Source of the DNA: Caldilineae bacterium
Lineage (GTDB): Bacteria; Chloroflexota; Anaerolineae; Epilineales; Epilineaceae
NCBI GenBank assembly: GCA_020634625.1
Contig: JACKBJ010000002.1
Location: 1 to 64,000, forward strand
DNA length: 64,000 nt
Reading direction: 5' to 3'
Part shown: in pieces, positions 41,197 to 49,675 of the stretch
Layout: every line of letters starts with the position of its first letter
Numbering within the stretch: the stretch's first letter is position 1
Notes under the pieces: generated by a model
The model's database searches: none
Told to the model about the DNA's origin: nothing
Seen by the model: the letters and a program-made list of their open reading frames with translations, nothing else
Made by a program: the position numbers and the translations under genes

Positions 41197-42666
41197 ATGT
41201 TGCTGCCCAGGGCGGAGACCGATCCGCCGCCCCGGCCGGCGCAGCCGCCCCTCAACCGGACATCCCCGCTACCCGCGCTTCGAGCGCCGCACGAGATCGC
41301 GATGCCAGACTCCCTCGCAACCAATCCGCCAGTCGTCCCTCCGCCGCCGGCCAGGGTGCCGCGGCCCGGGCCGCCGCGGGTCGAGCCGGGCCGCGGCGGC
41401 CGCGCCCGCGTCGGCGATGGCAGGGTCTCGGTTCGGGCCGGTCGCCCTGCCCTCCCCCTCCTCCGCGCCCTGGCCGTCGCCGGCCTCTGCCTCTTCGCGA
41501 CCACCGCCGTCACCGGCGCCCAGGCGCGGCAGGTGGCGGCCACCTACCCCATCGGCATGCTGCTGCCCGACAGCGAGCTGGTCTACGGGCCGGCCGCCTA
41601 TGGCTGGGACACGGCGGCCTTCGTCGCCGAGCAGGGCGGCTACCTGGCCCGCTACAACGAGATCGTCGACGGCGAGGTGCTCGGCGGCGCGCAGATCCTG
41701 CAGCGGGTGGCCGAGGACTACTCGGTCGGGCCGCGGCTGCTCCTGACCTTGATCGAGATGCACAGCGGCTGGGTCACCCAGAGCGATCCGACCGAGACCA
41801 CCTTCCCGGCCGGCGGGGTGCTGCCCGGCCTGGCGCCGGGCCTGGCCGCCGCCGCCGACGGGCTCAGCGGCTACTACTACGGCCATCGGTTCGCCGGCCT
41901 GCGCGACATCGAGGAGGTCGGCCGGGTGCCCGAGGCCAACGCCGCCACCTTCGCGCTGCTGGCCTGGCTGGGGCGGGAGGCGCCCGAGGGGCAGTGGGCC
42001 GGCCTGGAGATGCCCAGCCGCTTCTACGCCGCTTGGACCCGGCTCTTCGGCGACCCGCTGCGCTTCGAGCTGGACGCGGTGGTGCCGCGGGCCATCGCGC
42101 CGGCGCGGCCCCAGCTGCCCTTCGGCGCCGGCGAGCTCTGGTACTACGTGGCCGGGCCGCACAGCGCCTGGGGGGCCAGCGGACCGCGCGCCGCCGTCGA
42201 CTTCGCGCCGCCGCCGGCCCAGGCCACCGGCTGTCTGGCCTCCATCGCCTGGGTCCGCGCCGTCGCGCCCGGCACCGTGCTGCGCGCGCGGGACGCGGGG
42301 GTGGTGGTCGACCTGGAGGATGACGGCTTCGAGGGCACGGGATGGGTTCACGTCTACGCCCATCTCTCGCCGGTGGACCGGGTGGCGCCCGGCACGCGGG
42401 TGCAGGCCGGCGACCCCTTGGGCCATCCCTCCTGCGCCGGCGGCCTGGAGTCCCAGAGCCGGGTGACCTTCGCCCGCCGCCTCAACGGCGAATGGATCCC
42501 GGCCGACGATCCCGAGGCGCCGCTGAGCCTGGGCGGCTGGACCGCCCTGCCCGGGAACCTGCCGGGCGAAGGCTGGCTCGTCACCCAGGGCCTGCCCGAG
42601 CGCCGCGCCGCCATCGAGAAGCTGGACGCGGTCAACGGCATCGCGGCGCTGCCGACCAGCCCCTGA
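41197..42666 (+). CDS. membrane-anchored M23-like (degenerate peptidase) envelope protein
   Basis: A 489-aa protein with a ~85-residue Pro/Arg-rich cytoplasmic start, one membrane helix (about 88-112, LPLLRALAVAGLCLFATTAV) and an outside part. The middle (about 125-290) is helical and may be goose-lysozyme-like or a spacer. The carboxy-terminal third resembles an M23/LytM domain: GPHSAWGASGPRAAVDFAPP, ASIAWVRAVAPGTVLRARDA and WVHVYAHLSPVDRVAPGTRV. The usual first zinc ligand His is replaced (RAAVDF), while the His of the VYAHLS motif remains. The protein is probably a non-catalytic peptidoglycan binder or regulator. The start at 41197 rests on the -10 box; ATG 41302 is an alternative. Confidence 0.65.
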   Translation: MLLPRAETDPPPRPAQPPLNRTSPLPALRAPHEIAMPDSLATNPPVVPPPPARVPRPGPPRVEPGRGGRARVGDGRVSVRAGRPALPLLRALAVAGLCLFATTAVTGAQARQVAATYPIGMLLPDSELVYGPAAYGWDTAAFVAEQGGYLARYNEIVDGEVLGGAQILQRVAEDYSVGPRLLLTLIEMHSGWVTQSDPTETTFPAGGVLPGLAPGLAAAADGLSGYYYGHRFAGLRDIEEVGRVPEANAATFALLAWLGREAPEGQWAGLEMPSRFYAAWTRLFGDPLRFELDAVVPRAIAPARPQLPFGAGELWYYVAGPHSAWGASGPRAAVDFAPPPAQATGCLASIAWVRAVAPGTVLRARDAGVVVDLEDDGFEGTGWVHVYAHLSPVDRVAPGTRVQAGDPLGHPSCAGGLESQSRVTFARRLNGEWIPADDPEAPLSLGGWTALPGNLPGEGWLVTQGLPERRAAIEKLDAVNGIAALPTSP

Positions 42667-42699
42667 GCCGGCCGGAGCCAAGACAGGAGCAAAGAGGCC

Positions 42700-43809
42700 A
42701 TGGTCTACCAATGGGCGCGCCGCCTGCGCCAGTATTACGTCCTGGTCATCGTCGGCCTGATCGGCCTGGCGGCCATTCTGCGCGCCGTCGGCTTCGAGGC
42801 CGGCGGACGGGCCGGCTGCGACGCGGCGCCGGTCTATCGCGACGCGGTGCCGGCCGAGCTGCGGACCTGGCTCGACACGCTGCAGGCGCAGGAGCTGCTC
42901 TACTGCCGTGACCTGCGCGAGGGCCTGGCCAGCGTGGACCCGCGGGTCTACTGGGGCTCGGACGGCATGAACAGCGTGATCTTCTTCCAGGCCCGGCCCG
43001 GGCAGGATCTGACGGGCGTCGGCGTCACCGACTACACCTTCGGCGACGGCTCGCGCGACTTCTTCCCCTCGCGCATGGGCGATCGGCGGCACATCCGCTT
43101 CGACCAGGCCCAGGAGGGCCGGCGGGTCTGGGCCAACGAGGCCGAGGGCTCGCCGCCGACCTACTTCGTGCGCCTGGACGGCGCGCCGCCGGTCGGCCTG
43201 GTGAACGCCTACTTCAAGATCCGCGGGCCGGCGCTCGAGCAGCGCGGCGTCACCGACCGCGACTTCCTGCAGGACCTCGAGCGCTTCTGGGGCCTGCTGC
43301 GGCGCGAGCCGCAGAGCGCCGTCGGCGGCCGCCTGGTCTCGCGCGACCTGACCGTCATCTACGATCCCGAGCGTTGGGCCGACTGGGTCGGCCGCGACGT
43401 CAACCCGGCCCTGACCGACGCCGAGGGCCGCGTCGACTACGAGGCCCTGGCCACCGAGCCGATCGCCGAGCCGATCCTGTACCAGACCGTCCAGGGCCTC
43501 TCGGGCAGCACCGTCTGGGTGGCCGGGGTGGTCAGCGGCACCCGGCCGGCCATGCTGCTCCTGCCACGCGGCGGGGGCGCGCCGATCGAGCCCATCGGCG
43601 GCGGCACCTGGATCAGCTTCCGCGGCGGCAGCGCGCTGGCGCACTTCGCCTTCCCGCGACAACCCGACGGCGCGGTGCTCGAGGCCCGGTTCTGGGCCGA
43701 CGCCGAGGCCCGCGACCGGGAGCCGCCGACCCGGAGCTGGCCGGTGGCCTTCCCGCCGCCGCCGGCCCTGTCGCCCGCCGCCGAAGCCACCGACGAGGCA
43801 GGCGCTTGA
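42700..43809 (+). CDS. membrane-anchored extracytoplasmic protein of unknown function
   Basis: A 369-aa protein with one amino-terminal membrane helix (about 13-30, YYVLVIVGLIGLAAILRAVG) and a large outside domain with few cysteines. The segments GVGVTDYTFGDGSRDFFPSR and VWVAGVVSGTRPAMLLLPRG suggest a beta-rich fold. I recognise no family. The ATG follows AGAGG, 33 bp after the M23-like gene, and the stop overlaps the TTG start of the inositol-phosphatase gene. A role at the envelope with its upstream neighbour is possible. Confidence 0.65.
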   Translation: MVYQWARRLRQYYVLVIVGLIGLAAILRAVGFEAGGRAGCDAAPVYRDAVPAELRTWLDTLQAQELLYCRDLREGLASVDPRVYWGSDGMNSVIFFQARPGQDLTGVGVTDYTFGDGSRDFFPSRMGDRRHIRFDQAQEGRRVWANEAEGSPPTYFVRLDGAPPVGLVNAYFKIRGPALEQRGVTDRDFLQDLERFWGLLRREPQSAVGGRLVSRDLTVIYDPERWADWVGRDVNPALTDAEGRVDYEALATEPIAEPILYQTVQGLSGSTVWVAGVVSGTRPAMLLLPRGGGAPIEPIGGGTWISFRGGSALAHFAFPRQPDGAVLEARFWADAEARDREPPTRSWPVAFPPPPALSPAAEATDEAGA

Positions 43810-44654
43810 GCCGCGCCGAGGTCCCGCTCGAGCCGCCCGATCCGAGCGCGCTGCTGAAGGCGGCCGAGCAGGTGGCGCGGCTGGCCGGCGCCCTGGTCGC
43901 CGAGCGCTACAGCCACGGCCACGTCGAACAGCACAAAGGCCACGCGCACAACCTGGTCACCGAGACCGACCAGGCCAGCGAGGCGCTGATCGTGGCCGAG
44001 CTGCGCGCGCGCTTCCCGCGCTGCGCCATTCGGGCCGAGGAGGGCGGCGGCGCGGCGGATGGCGGCGCCGGCTTCACCTGGGTGGTCGACCCGCTGGACG
44101 GCACCAACAACTTCGCCCACGGCCTGCCGATCTTCTCGGTCAGCCTGGCGGCGATGGCCGGCGAGGCGATCCTGGCGGGCGTCACCTACGACCCGCTGCG
44201 CGACGAGCTCTTCGCCGCGCGGCGGGGCGGCGGCGCCTGGCTGAACGGCCGCCGGCTGACGGTCTCGTCGCGCAAGCGCCTGGAGGAATCGATCGTGGCC
44301 ACCGGCTTCCCCTACGACAAGTCCAGCAACCCGGACAACAACCTGCCGCAGTTCCTGGCGGTGACGCCGACGGTGCGCGGCATCCGACGCCTGGGCTCGG
44401 CGGCCCTCGACCTGGCCTATGTCGCGGCCGGCCGCATGGAGGCCTACTGGGAGCGTGGCACCCAGGCCTGGGACGTCGCGGCCGGCGTGCTGATGGTCGA
44501 GGAAGCCGGCGGGCGCGTGACCGACTACGACGGCGGCCCGGCCCGGGTCGACGGCGGTCGCTTCGTCGCCTCGAACGGGCGGGTGCATGCCGAGCTGATG
44601 GCCGTCCTGGCCCGGGCCGGCGGCCGCCGGCCCGGCGCCGAGGGCTCGGCATGA
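43806..44654 (+). CDS. inositol monophosphatase family protein
   Basis: The 282-aa Mg-dependent phosphatase of the IMPase/FBPase fold has the three metal-site motifs: Glu-Glu in IRAEEGGG, DPLDGTNNFAHG, and WERGTQAWDVAAG near the end. Substrates in the family include inositol-1-phosphate, fructose-1,6-bisphosphate, PAP and histidinol phosphate. The choice cannot be made here, though inositol-1-phosphate is the default. The start is a TTG overlapping the previous stop as TTGA; no ATG or GTG lies near the start of the fold. The stop overlaps the next ATG (ATGA), so translation is coupled on both sides. Confidence 0.9.
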   Translation: MSRAEVPLEPPDPSALLKAAEQVARLAGALVAERYSHGHVEQHKGHAHNLVTETDQASEALIVAELRARFPRCAIRAEEGGGAADGGAGFTWVVDPLDGTNNFAHGLPIFSVSLAAMAGEAILAGVTYDPLRDELFAARRGGGAWLNGRRLTVSSRKRLEESIVATGFPYDKSSNPDNNLPQFLAVTPTVRGIRRLGSAALDLAYVAAGRMEAYWERGTQAWDVAAGVLMVEEAGGRVTDYDGGPARVDGGRFVASNGRVHAELMAVLARAGGRRPGAEGSA

Positions 44655-45640
44655 GCCCCCAGACCGCCGCCCTGCTGCGCTTCCTGGTCGAGGCGCTCGA
44701 CCGGCCGGTCGTCGCCGCGCCGGGCGAGGCGGAGCCCCTGAGGCAGGCCCTGGCGGCCGGCCGGGCCACGCGCGAGACGGCGGTCGATACCCGGGCTTCG
44801 GAGCTGGCGGCCGGGACCGGCCTGGTCTGGCTCGGGGCGGCTGAGGCGACGCCGGAGCCGAGCGCCGGCCGGCTGTACGCCGCCGCGCGCGCCGATGCCT
44901 TCGCCGGCTGGCCGGAGGCCTGCGTCGTCTGGCTGCCCGAGGGTCGTCGCGGGGCGGCCGGCATGGCGCTGGCCATGGCCGAGGACCCGCCGCCCGCCGT
45001 GCTCGAGACCCTGGCCGCCATCGACGCCGCCAGCACGCGCCTGGCGCCGACCGATCCCGTGCCGGCGCCGGTCGGTCGCCTGCTCTACCTGTTGGCGCGG
45101 GCGCGCTCGGCGCGCCTGGTGTTGGACGTCGGTAGCTCGACCGGGGCCTCGCTGGTCTGGCTGGCGGCGGCCATGCGCCATGTCGGCGGCCGGGTGGTCG
45201 GGATCGAGCGCGACTCGGCGCGCTTCAGCCTGGCCCGGCGGCACCTGCGCCGGGCCGGCCTGGACGCGCTGGCCGAGCCGCGCCTGGGCGAGGCGCAGCG
45301 CCTGGCCGCCGGGCTGGCGGGCCCCTTCGACCTGGTCTTCCTGGACCACGACCTGATGGACCGGGTCGACGACCTGGAGGCCCTGCTGCCGAGCCTGGGC
45401 CCGGCCACGCTGCTCGTGGCCCATGGCGGGCAGGGCGAGGCCGAGACCGCCGCGCGCTTCCATGCCCTGCTGCAGCTGCACCCCGGCCTGCGGACGATGC
45501 TGCGCCTGCCCCTCGGCCGCGACCTGGCGCTGGCCCTGATCGACGGGCGCCATGGCCTGGACAGCCCCGAGCGGAGCCCGTTCCGGGCTGCCGACCCGGC
45601 GCGGTCGCGGCGCCCGCAGGGCGGGCGGAGCCGCACTTGA
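44651..45640 (+). CDS. O-methyltransferase-like protein
   Basis: A 329-aa protein whose carboxy-terminal half (about 140-300) is a class I methyltransferase of the CCoAOMT/methyltransferase-24 type: GRLLYLLARARSARLVLDVG with motif I DVGSSTGASLVWLAAAM, acidic motif II VVGIERDSARFSLARRHL and FDLVFLDHDLMDR. The amino-terminal 130 residues are Ala-rich and not recognised. It is translated in coupling with the inositol-phosphatase gene and is the last gene of the envelope/metabolism block. The methyl acceptor is unknown. Confidence 0.75.
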   Translation: MSPQTAALLRFLVEALDRPVVAAPGEAEPLRQALAAGRATRETAVDTRASELAAGTGLVWLGAAEATPEPSAGRLYAAARADAFAGWPEACVVWLPEGRRGAAGMALAMAEDPPPAVLETLAAIDAASTRLAPTDPVPAPVGRLLYLLARARSARLVLDVGSSTGASLVWLAAAMRHVGGRVVGIERDSARFSLARRHLRRAGLDALAEPRLGEAQRLAAGLAGPFDLVFLDHDLMDRVDDLEALLPSLGPATLLVAHGGQGEAETAARFHALLQLHPGLRTMLRLPLGRDLALALIDGRHGLDSPERSPFRAADPARSRRPQGGRSRT

Positions 45641-45664
45641 CCCGGTGCGGCTCTGCGATACCAT
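45637..45664 (+). promoter_or_regulatory. promoter of the 3-hydroxyacyl-CoA dehydrogenase gene, leaderless
   Basis: TTGACC (45637-45642), a 16-bp spacer and TACCAT (45659-45664), seven bases before ATG 45672. The -35 overlaps the stop of the methyltransferase gene. Confidence 0.65.
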
Positions 45665-45671
45665 AGGCCGC

Positions 45672-46544
45672 ATGAACAGCGAACAAGCACTCCAGATCCA
45701 AACCGTGGGCGTCGTCGGTTGTGGCCTGATGGGCGCGGGCATCGTCGAGATCTGCGCCCGAAGCGGCTTCTCGGTGGTGGTCAGCGAGGTCAGCCAGGAG
45801 GCCCTGCACGCCGGCCTGGGCCGGCTGCGCAAGTCGCTCGACCGGGGCCTCGACAAGGGCAAGCTCAGCAAGGCCGAGCACGCCGAAGCGCTCGACCGGG
45901 TGCGCGGCACCACCGACCTCGAGGACCTGTCCGACTGCGACCTGGTGATCGAGGCGGTAGTCGAGAGCCTGGAGGTCAAGCGCCAGCTCTTCGCCCGCCT
46001 GGACGAGATCACCGAGGACCACGCCATCCTGGCCTCCAACACCTCGTCGATCTCGATCACCAAGCTGGCCGCCGCCACCGACCGGCCCGAGCAGGTCATC
46101 GGCGCCCACTTCTTCAACCCGGTGCCGGTCATGCCGCTGCTCGAGATCGTGCGCGGCATGCAGACCTCCGAGGCCTGCTTCGAGACCCTGCGCGCCTTCG
46201 GCGCCGCGCTGGGCAAGCAGATCGTGGTGGCGCTCAAGGACAACCCGGGCTTCATCGTCAACCTGCTCTTCGTGCCCTACGGGCTCGACGCCATCCGCGG
46301 CCTGGAGCAGGGCGTGGCGACGAAGGAGGACTTCGACACCGCCATGCGCCTGGGCATGAACCATCCGATGGGGCCCTTCGAGCTCATGGACTTCGTCGGC
46401 CTCGACACCATGCTCTTCATCGCCGACGCCATGTACGCCGAGACCCTCGACCCGCGCTACGCCGCGCCGCCCCGGCTGCGACAGATGGTGGCCGCCGACA
46501 TGCTCGGGCGCAAGAGCGGCCGCGGCTTCTACGACTACGGTTGA
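45672..46544 (+). CDS. 3-hydroxyacyl-CoA (3-hydroxybutyryl-CoA) dehydrogenase
   Basis: The 290-aa NAD-dependent enzyme interconverts 3-hydroxyacyl-CoA and 3-oxoacyl-CoA in beta-oxidation or butyrate/PHB metabolism. The NAD motif is VGVVGCGLMGAGIVEICARS (about 11-30). Catalytic residues are in SNTSSISITKLA and the His of GAHFFNPVPVMPLLEIV, with the NPGFIVNLLFVPYGLDA and NHPMGPFELMDFVGLD domain-2 signatures. It is the standard single-domain Hbd/FadB2 length. It is monocistronic, with its own leaderless promoter. Confidence 0.93.
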   Translation: MNSEQALQIQTVGVVGCGLMGAGIVEICARSGFSVVVSEVSQEALHAGLGRLRKSLDRGLDKGKLSKAEHAEALDRVRGTTDLEDLSDCDLVIEAVVESLEVKRQLFARLDEITEDHAILASNTSSISITKLAAATDRPEQVIGAHFFNPVPVMPLLEIVRGMQTSEACFETLRAFGAALGKQIVVALKDNPGFIVNLLFVPYGLDAIRGLEQGVATKEDFDTAMRLGMNHPMGPFELMDFVGLDTMLFIADAMYAETLDPRYAAPPRLRQMVAADMLGRKSGRGFYDYG

Positions 46545-46633
46545 GCCGCCCTGCGCCGACCGCCCGGCCTGCCGGGCGCCGGGCGGGGCGCCGCCGCGCC
46601 GGCTGACGCCGCGCGGCTGAAGCGGATGCGACC

Positions 46634-47620
46634 GTGCTGCGCCTGATCTATCGGCCGGCCGAAGGCGCGCCCCAAGAGCTCGAGCCGGCGCGGCTGGCGG
46701 CCTGTCTGGCCGAGCCGGGCGGCCTGGTCTGGCTCGACCTCTGCGGCGAGCCCGAGGCCGAGGCCCGGGCGCTGCTGGAAGCGCACTTCGACTTCCACCC
46801 CCTGGCCATCGACGACGCCCTGGCCGAGCGACACGTGCCCCGGGTCGACGACTGGGAGGACTACCTCTACCTGGTCGCCCACGCCGTGGCCGCCGACGCG
46901 AATCCGTCGGCGGGCGGAGTCGAGACCCGCGAGCTGGACGTCTTCCTGGGCCGGGGCTATCTGGTGACCCATCACGAGCAGCCGATCGGCCTGGTCGACG
47001 AGGTCTGGTCGGCCAGCCTGCGCGACCCGCGCTGGCTGCGCCACGGCACGCCGCGCCTGCTCTACCACCTGCTCGACGCGTTGGCCGAGGGCTACCTGGG
47101 CGGGCTCGAGGCCCTGGCGCTGCGCCTCGAGGGCCTCGAGGACGCCATCTTCGCCGACAGCGCGCCGCGCGACCTGGAGCGGATCCTGGACGCGAAGCGG
47201 GCCCTGCTCACCCTGCGCCGGGTGCTGGCGCCGCAGCGCGAGGTGCTCAACAAGCTGGCGCGGCACGACTTCGCGGTGGTCGAGACGGCCGACCTGGTCT
47301 ACTTCCGCGACGTCTACGACCACCTGGCGCGGGCCTACGAGATGAACGAGAGCCTGCGCGATCTGAGCGGCAGCGTGATCGAGACCTACCTGTCGCTGGT
47401 CAACAACCGCATGAACGACGTCATGAAGACGCTGACCGTGATCACGACGCTGTTCATGCCGATCGGCTTCCTGGCCGGCTTCTTCGGCATGAACTTCTTC
47501 GCGCCGCCGGCCACCACGATGCCCGGGATGGGCGCGCTCTCGCGAAGCCTGGTGCTGGCGCTGATGCTCGTCACCCCGCTGGGCATGCTCTGGTGGATGC
47601 GGCGCCGACGCCTGATCTAG
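46634..47620 (+). CDS. corA: CorA-family magnesium transporter
   Basis: A 328-aa 2-TM-GxN channel protein. A cytoplasmic alpha/beta domain (about 1-245) precedes the first membrane helix, which ends at the ion-selectivity motif GMN in FFGMNFF (about 285-287). A short outside loop and a second helix follow (LVLALMLVTPLGMLWWM), ending in the basic tail RRRRLI. It imports Mg, or possibly Co/Ni. It starts at GTG 46634, 89 bp after the dehydrogenase gene, and is convergent with the sigma factor gene, with only 8 bp between stops. Confidence 0.93.
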   Translation: MLRLIYRPAEGAPQELEPARLAACLAEPGGLVWLDLCGEPEAEARALLEAHFDFHPLAIDDALAERHVPRVDDWEDYLYLVAHAVAADANPSAGGVETRELDVFLGRGYLVTHHEQPIGLVDEVWSASLRDPRWLRHGTPRLLYHLLDALAEGYLGGLEALALRLEGLEDAIFADSAPRDLERILDAKRALLTLRRVLAPQREVLNKLARHDFAVVETADLVYFRDVYDHLARAYEMNESLRDLSGSVIETYLSLVNNRMNDVMKTLTVITTLFMPIGFLAGFFGMNFFAPPATTMPGMGALSRSLVLALMLVTPLGMLWWMRRRRLI

Positions 47621-47628
47621 GCCGGCCG

Positions 47629-48795
47629 TCAGCGCAGGTAGTCGCGCAGCTTGTTCGAGCGGGTCGGGTGCCGCAGCCGGCGGATGGCCTTGGTCTCGAT
47701 CTGCCGGATGCGCTCGCGGGTGACCCCGAACTTGGCGCCGACCTCCTCGAGCGTGTGGGGCGTGCCGTCCTTCAGGCCGTAGCGCAGCGAGAGCACCTCG
47801 GCCTCGCGCTCCGAGAGGCTGTCGAGCACGGCCTCGATCTCGTCGCGCAGCATCTCGCGACCGGCCAGCTCGGTCGGCTCGAGCGCGTCCTTGTCCTGCA
47901 GGAAGTCGCCGTACTCCGAGTCGGACTCCTCGCCCACCGGCATCTCGAGCGAGATCGGCCGGCGCGCGATCTGGATCACCTGCTCGACCCGGGCCACCGG
48001 CATGTCGAGCTCGGCGGCGATCTCCTCGGTGCTGGGGTCGCGGCCGAGCTCTTGCTCGAGCTGGCGGGTGACCGCGGTCAGCTTCGAGATCTGCTCGGCC
48101 ATGTGCACCGGCACGCGGATGGTGCGCGACTGGTCGGCCAGGGCGCGGGTGATGGCCTGCCGGATCCACCAGGTGGCGTAGGTGCTGAACTTGAAGCCCT
48201 TGTGGTAGTCGAACTTCTCGACCGCGCGCATCAGGCCCAGGTTGCCTTCCTGGATCAGGTCCTGGAAGGGCACGCCGTTGCCGACGTACTTCTTGGCGAT
48301 GTGCACCACCAGGCGGCTGTTGGCCTGGATCAGGCGCTTGCGGGCTTCCTCGCCGGCGAGGCCCTGCTTGCGCAGGGCCTGCAGCTCGGCGTCCGGCATC
48401 TCGAAGATCTCGGTCGGGTCGCCGAGTCGGAGCCGGGCGGCCAGGCCGGCCTCGAGCTGCTGGGCCAGCGTCTTCTCGTCGTCGGCATCCAGCAGGGGGA
48501 TGCTGCCGATCTCGCGCAGGTAGAGGCTGATGGTGTCGTCGGTCTCGCCGGTGGCCGAGTCGAGCGGGCGAGTGCGGCGGCCACGATCGCTGCGCAGGGT
48601 ATCGTCGCGGACGTCGATGCCCAGCTCGCCCAGCGACTCGTTGAGGGTCTCGAGGCTCGACGCGTCGATCTCGTCTTCGCCCGTCCAGGCCTCGAGCACG
48701 TCGTCGGTCGTGACGTAACCCTTCGCGTTGGCGATGGCCTGTAGCGCCTCGAGGGTGGACTCGAGCGCGTTGGCGGCGGGCGTGGTGTCGGCCAT
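47629..48795 (-). CDS. rpoD: primary RNA polymerase sigma factor (RpoD/SigA)
   Basis: The 388-aa sigma-70 has a short region 1.1, region 1.2 (DDTISLYLREIGSIPLL), region 2 with the -10-binding FKFSTYATWWIRQAITRAL, region 3 (STEEIAAELDMPVARVEQV) and region 4 with the -35 helix-turn-helix (TLEEVGAKFGVTRERIRQIE). All residues expected of the housekeeping factor are present, and its promoters in this window are TTGACN/TANNNT. The ATG at 48795 is chosen for the AAGGGG site and the TAGACT box 40 bp upstream; an upstream ATG lies over the promoter. Confidence 0.96.
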   Translation of the reverse strand: MADTTPAANALESTLEALQAIANAKGYVTTDDVLEAWTGEDEIDASSLETLNESLGELGIDVRDDTLRSDRGRRTRPLDSATGETDDTISLYLREIGSIPLLDADDEKTLAQQLEAGLAARLRLGDPTEIFEMPDAELQALRKQGLAGEEARKRLIQANSRLVVHIAKKYVGNGVPFQDLIQEGNLGLMRAVEKFDYHKGFKFSTYATWWIRQAITRALADQSRTIRVPVHMAEQISKLTAVTRQLEQELGRDPSTEEIAAELDMPVARVEQVIQIARRPISLEMPVGEESDSEYGDFLQDKDALEPTELAGREMLRDEIEAVLDSLSEREAEVLSLRYGLKDGTPHTLEEVGAKFGVTRERIRQIETKAIRRLRHPTRSNKLRDYLR

Positions 48796-48833
48796 GAATC
48801 CCCTTGAAAGCCAGGTTGCCTGCGAGGGCTGCA

Positions 48834-48861
48834 AGTCTAGCCCAGCCATGGGGCGAGTCAA
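48834..48861 (-). promoter_or_regulatory. rpoD promoter
   Basis: On the minus strand, TTGACT (48861-48856), a 16-bp spacer and TAGACT (48839-48834), followed by a ~35-nt leader with an AAGGGG ribosome site. Confidence 0.65.
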
Positions 48862-48967
48862 GCATGCAACAGGGCGCCGCCGGGTCGCGGGAAGGCCCGT
48901 CCCGACGCGGATCGCTGCGCCTCGGCGCAGCCGCCTGGCGCCGGGCGGCCGGCTACCCGGCCTGTGC

Positions 48968-48973
48968 TATACT
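48968..48973 (+). promoter_or_regulatory. -10 box of the phosphomutase-DUF3090-SCO1664 operon
   Basis: TATACT nine bases before ATG 48983. No Shine-Dalgarno sequence is present, so the transcript is probably leaderless. Confidence 0.6.
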
Positions 48974-48982
48974 CGCCCGACC

Positions 48983-49651
48983 ATGACCCAGCTCCTGCTC
49001 GTGCGACATGCCACCAACGACTGGGTGGGCAGCCAGCGCCTGGCCGGCCGCCGACCCGGCGTGCACCTGAACGCCCGCGGTCGCGCCGAGGCCGCCGCGC
49101 TCGCGGCGCGCCTGGATGGCTATCCCATCGCGGCCGTCTACGCCAGCCCGCTCGAGCGCACCCGCGAGACGGCCGCCTGGCTGGCGGCGCCGCGCGGCCT
49201 GCCGGTCCTGCCCTTGGAGGGCGTGCTGGAGATCGACTTCGGCGACTGGGAGGGCCAGGCGCTCGAGACCCTGCGCAAGGACCCGCTCTGGGCCGGCGTG
49301 CAGCATGCGCCCAGCCAGACCCGCTTTCCCGGCGGCGAGACCCTCGCCGAAGCGCAGACCCGCGCCCTGGCCGCGCTCGAGGGCCTGCGCAGGGCGCATC
49401 CCGAGGGCGTGATCGCGGTGGTCTCGCATGCCGACGTCATCAAGGCCGTGGTGGCGCATTACAGCGGCGTTCACATCGACCTGTTCCAACGCTTCGACGT
49501 CAAGCCGGCCTCGGTGAGCGTGGTTCGCTTCACGGCCGAGCGCCCGATGGTGCTGGCCGTCAACGCCCTGGGCCCGATCCCGCCGCCGCCCGAGGCGCCA
49601 TCCGCCGACCCGGAGAGCCCGGACGCCGAGACCGCGTCGCGGCCGGCTTGA
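48983..49651 (+). CDS. histidine phosphatase/phosphoglycerate-mutase family protein (MSMEG_4193-like)
   Basis: A 222-aa protein. The catalytic RHA motif is at residues 8-10 (LLLVRHATND), in place of the usual RHG. The second Arg is in SPLERTRETA, and the closing His is in VIAVVSHADVIKAVVAHYSG. The acidic tail (about 195-222) is Pro/Glu-rich and not conserved-looking. Together with the next two genes it forms the phosphomutase-like/DUF3090/SCO1664 set known from actinobacteria and some Chloroflexi. Its substrate is unknown. Confidence 0.88.
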   Translation: MTQLLLVRHATNDWVGSQRLAGRRPGVHLNARGRAEAAALAARLDGYPIAAVYASPLERTRETAAWLAAPRGLPVLPLEGVLEIDFGDWEGQALETLRKDPLWAGVQHAPSQTRFPGGETLAEAQTRALAALEGLRRAHPEGVIAVVSHADVIKAVVAHYSGVHIDLFQRFDVKPASVSVVRFTAERPMVLAVNALGPIPPPPEAPSADPESPDAETASRPA

Positions 49652-49675
49652 ATCCCCCCCACCGAGAGAAGGCGC

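Noticed and set aside
38513..41746. 1077-codon plus-strand open frame opposite the lamin-tail gene
   Set aside because: Arg/Gly/Val-rich shadow without domains; the minus-strand protein has a signal peptide and four clear LTD repeats.
41269..43662. 797-codon minus-strand open frame opposite the M23-like gene
   Set aside because: Gln/Arg/Gly shadow; no ribosome site or domain.
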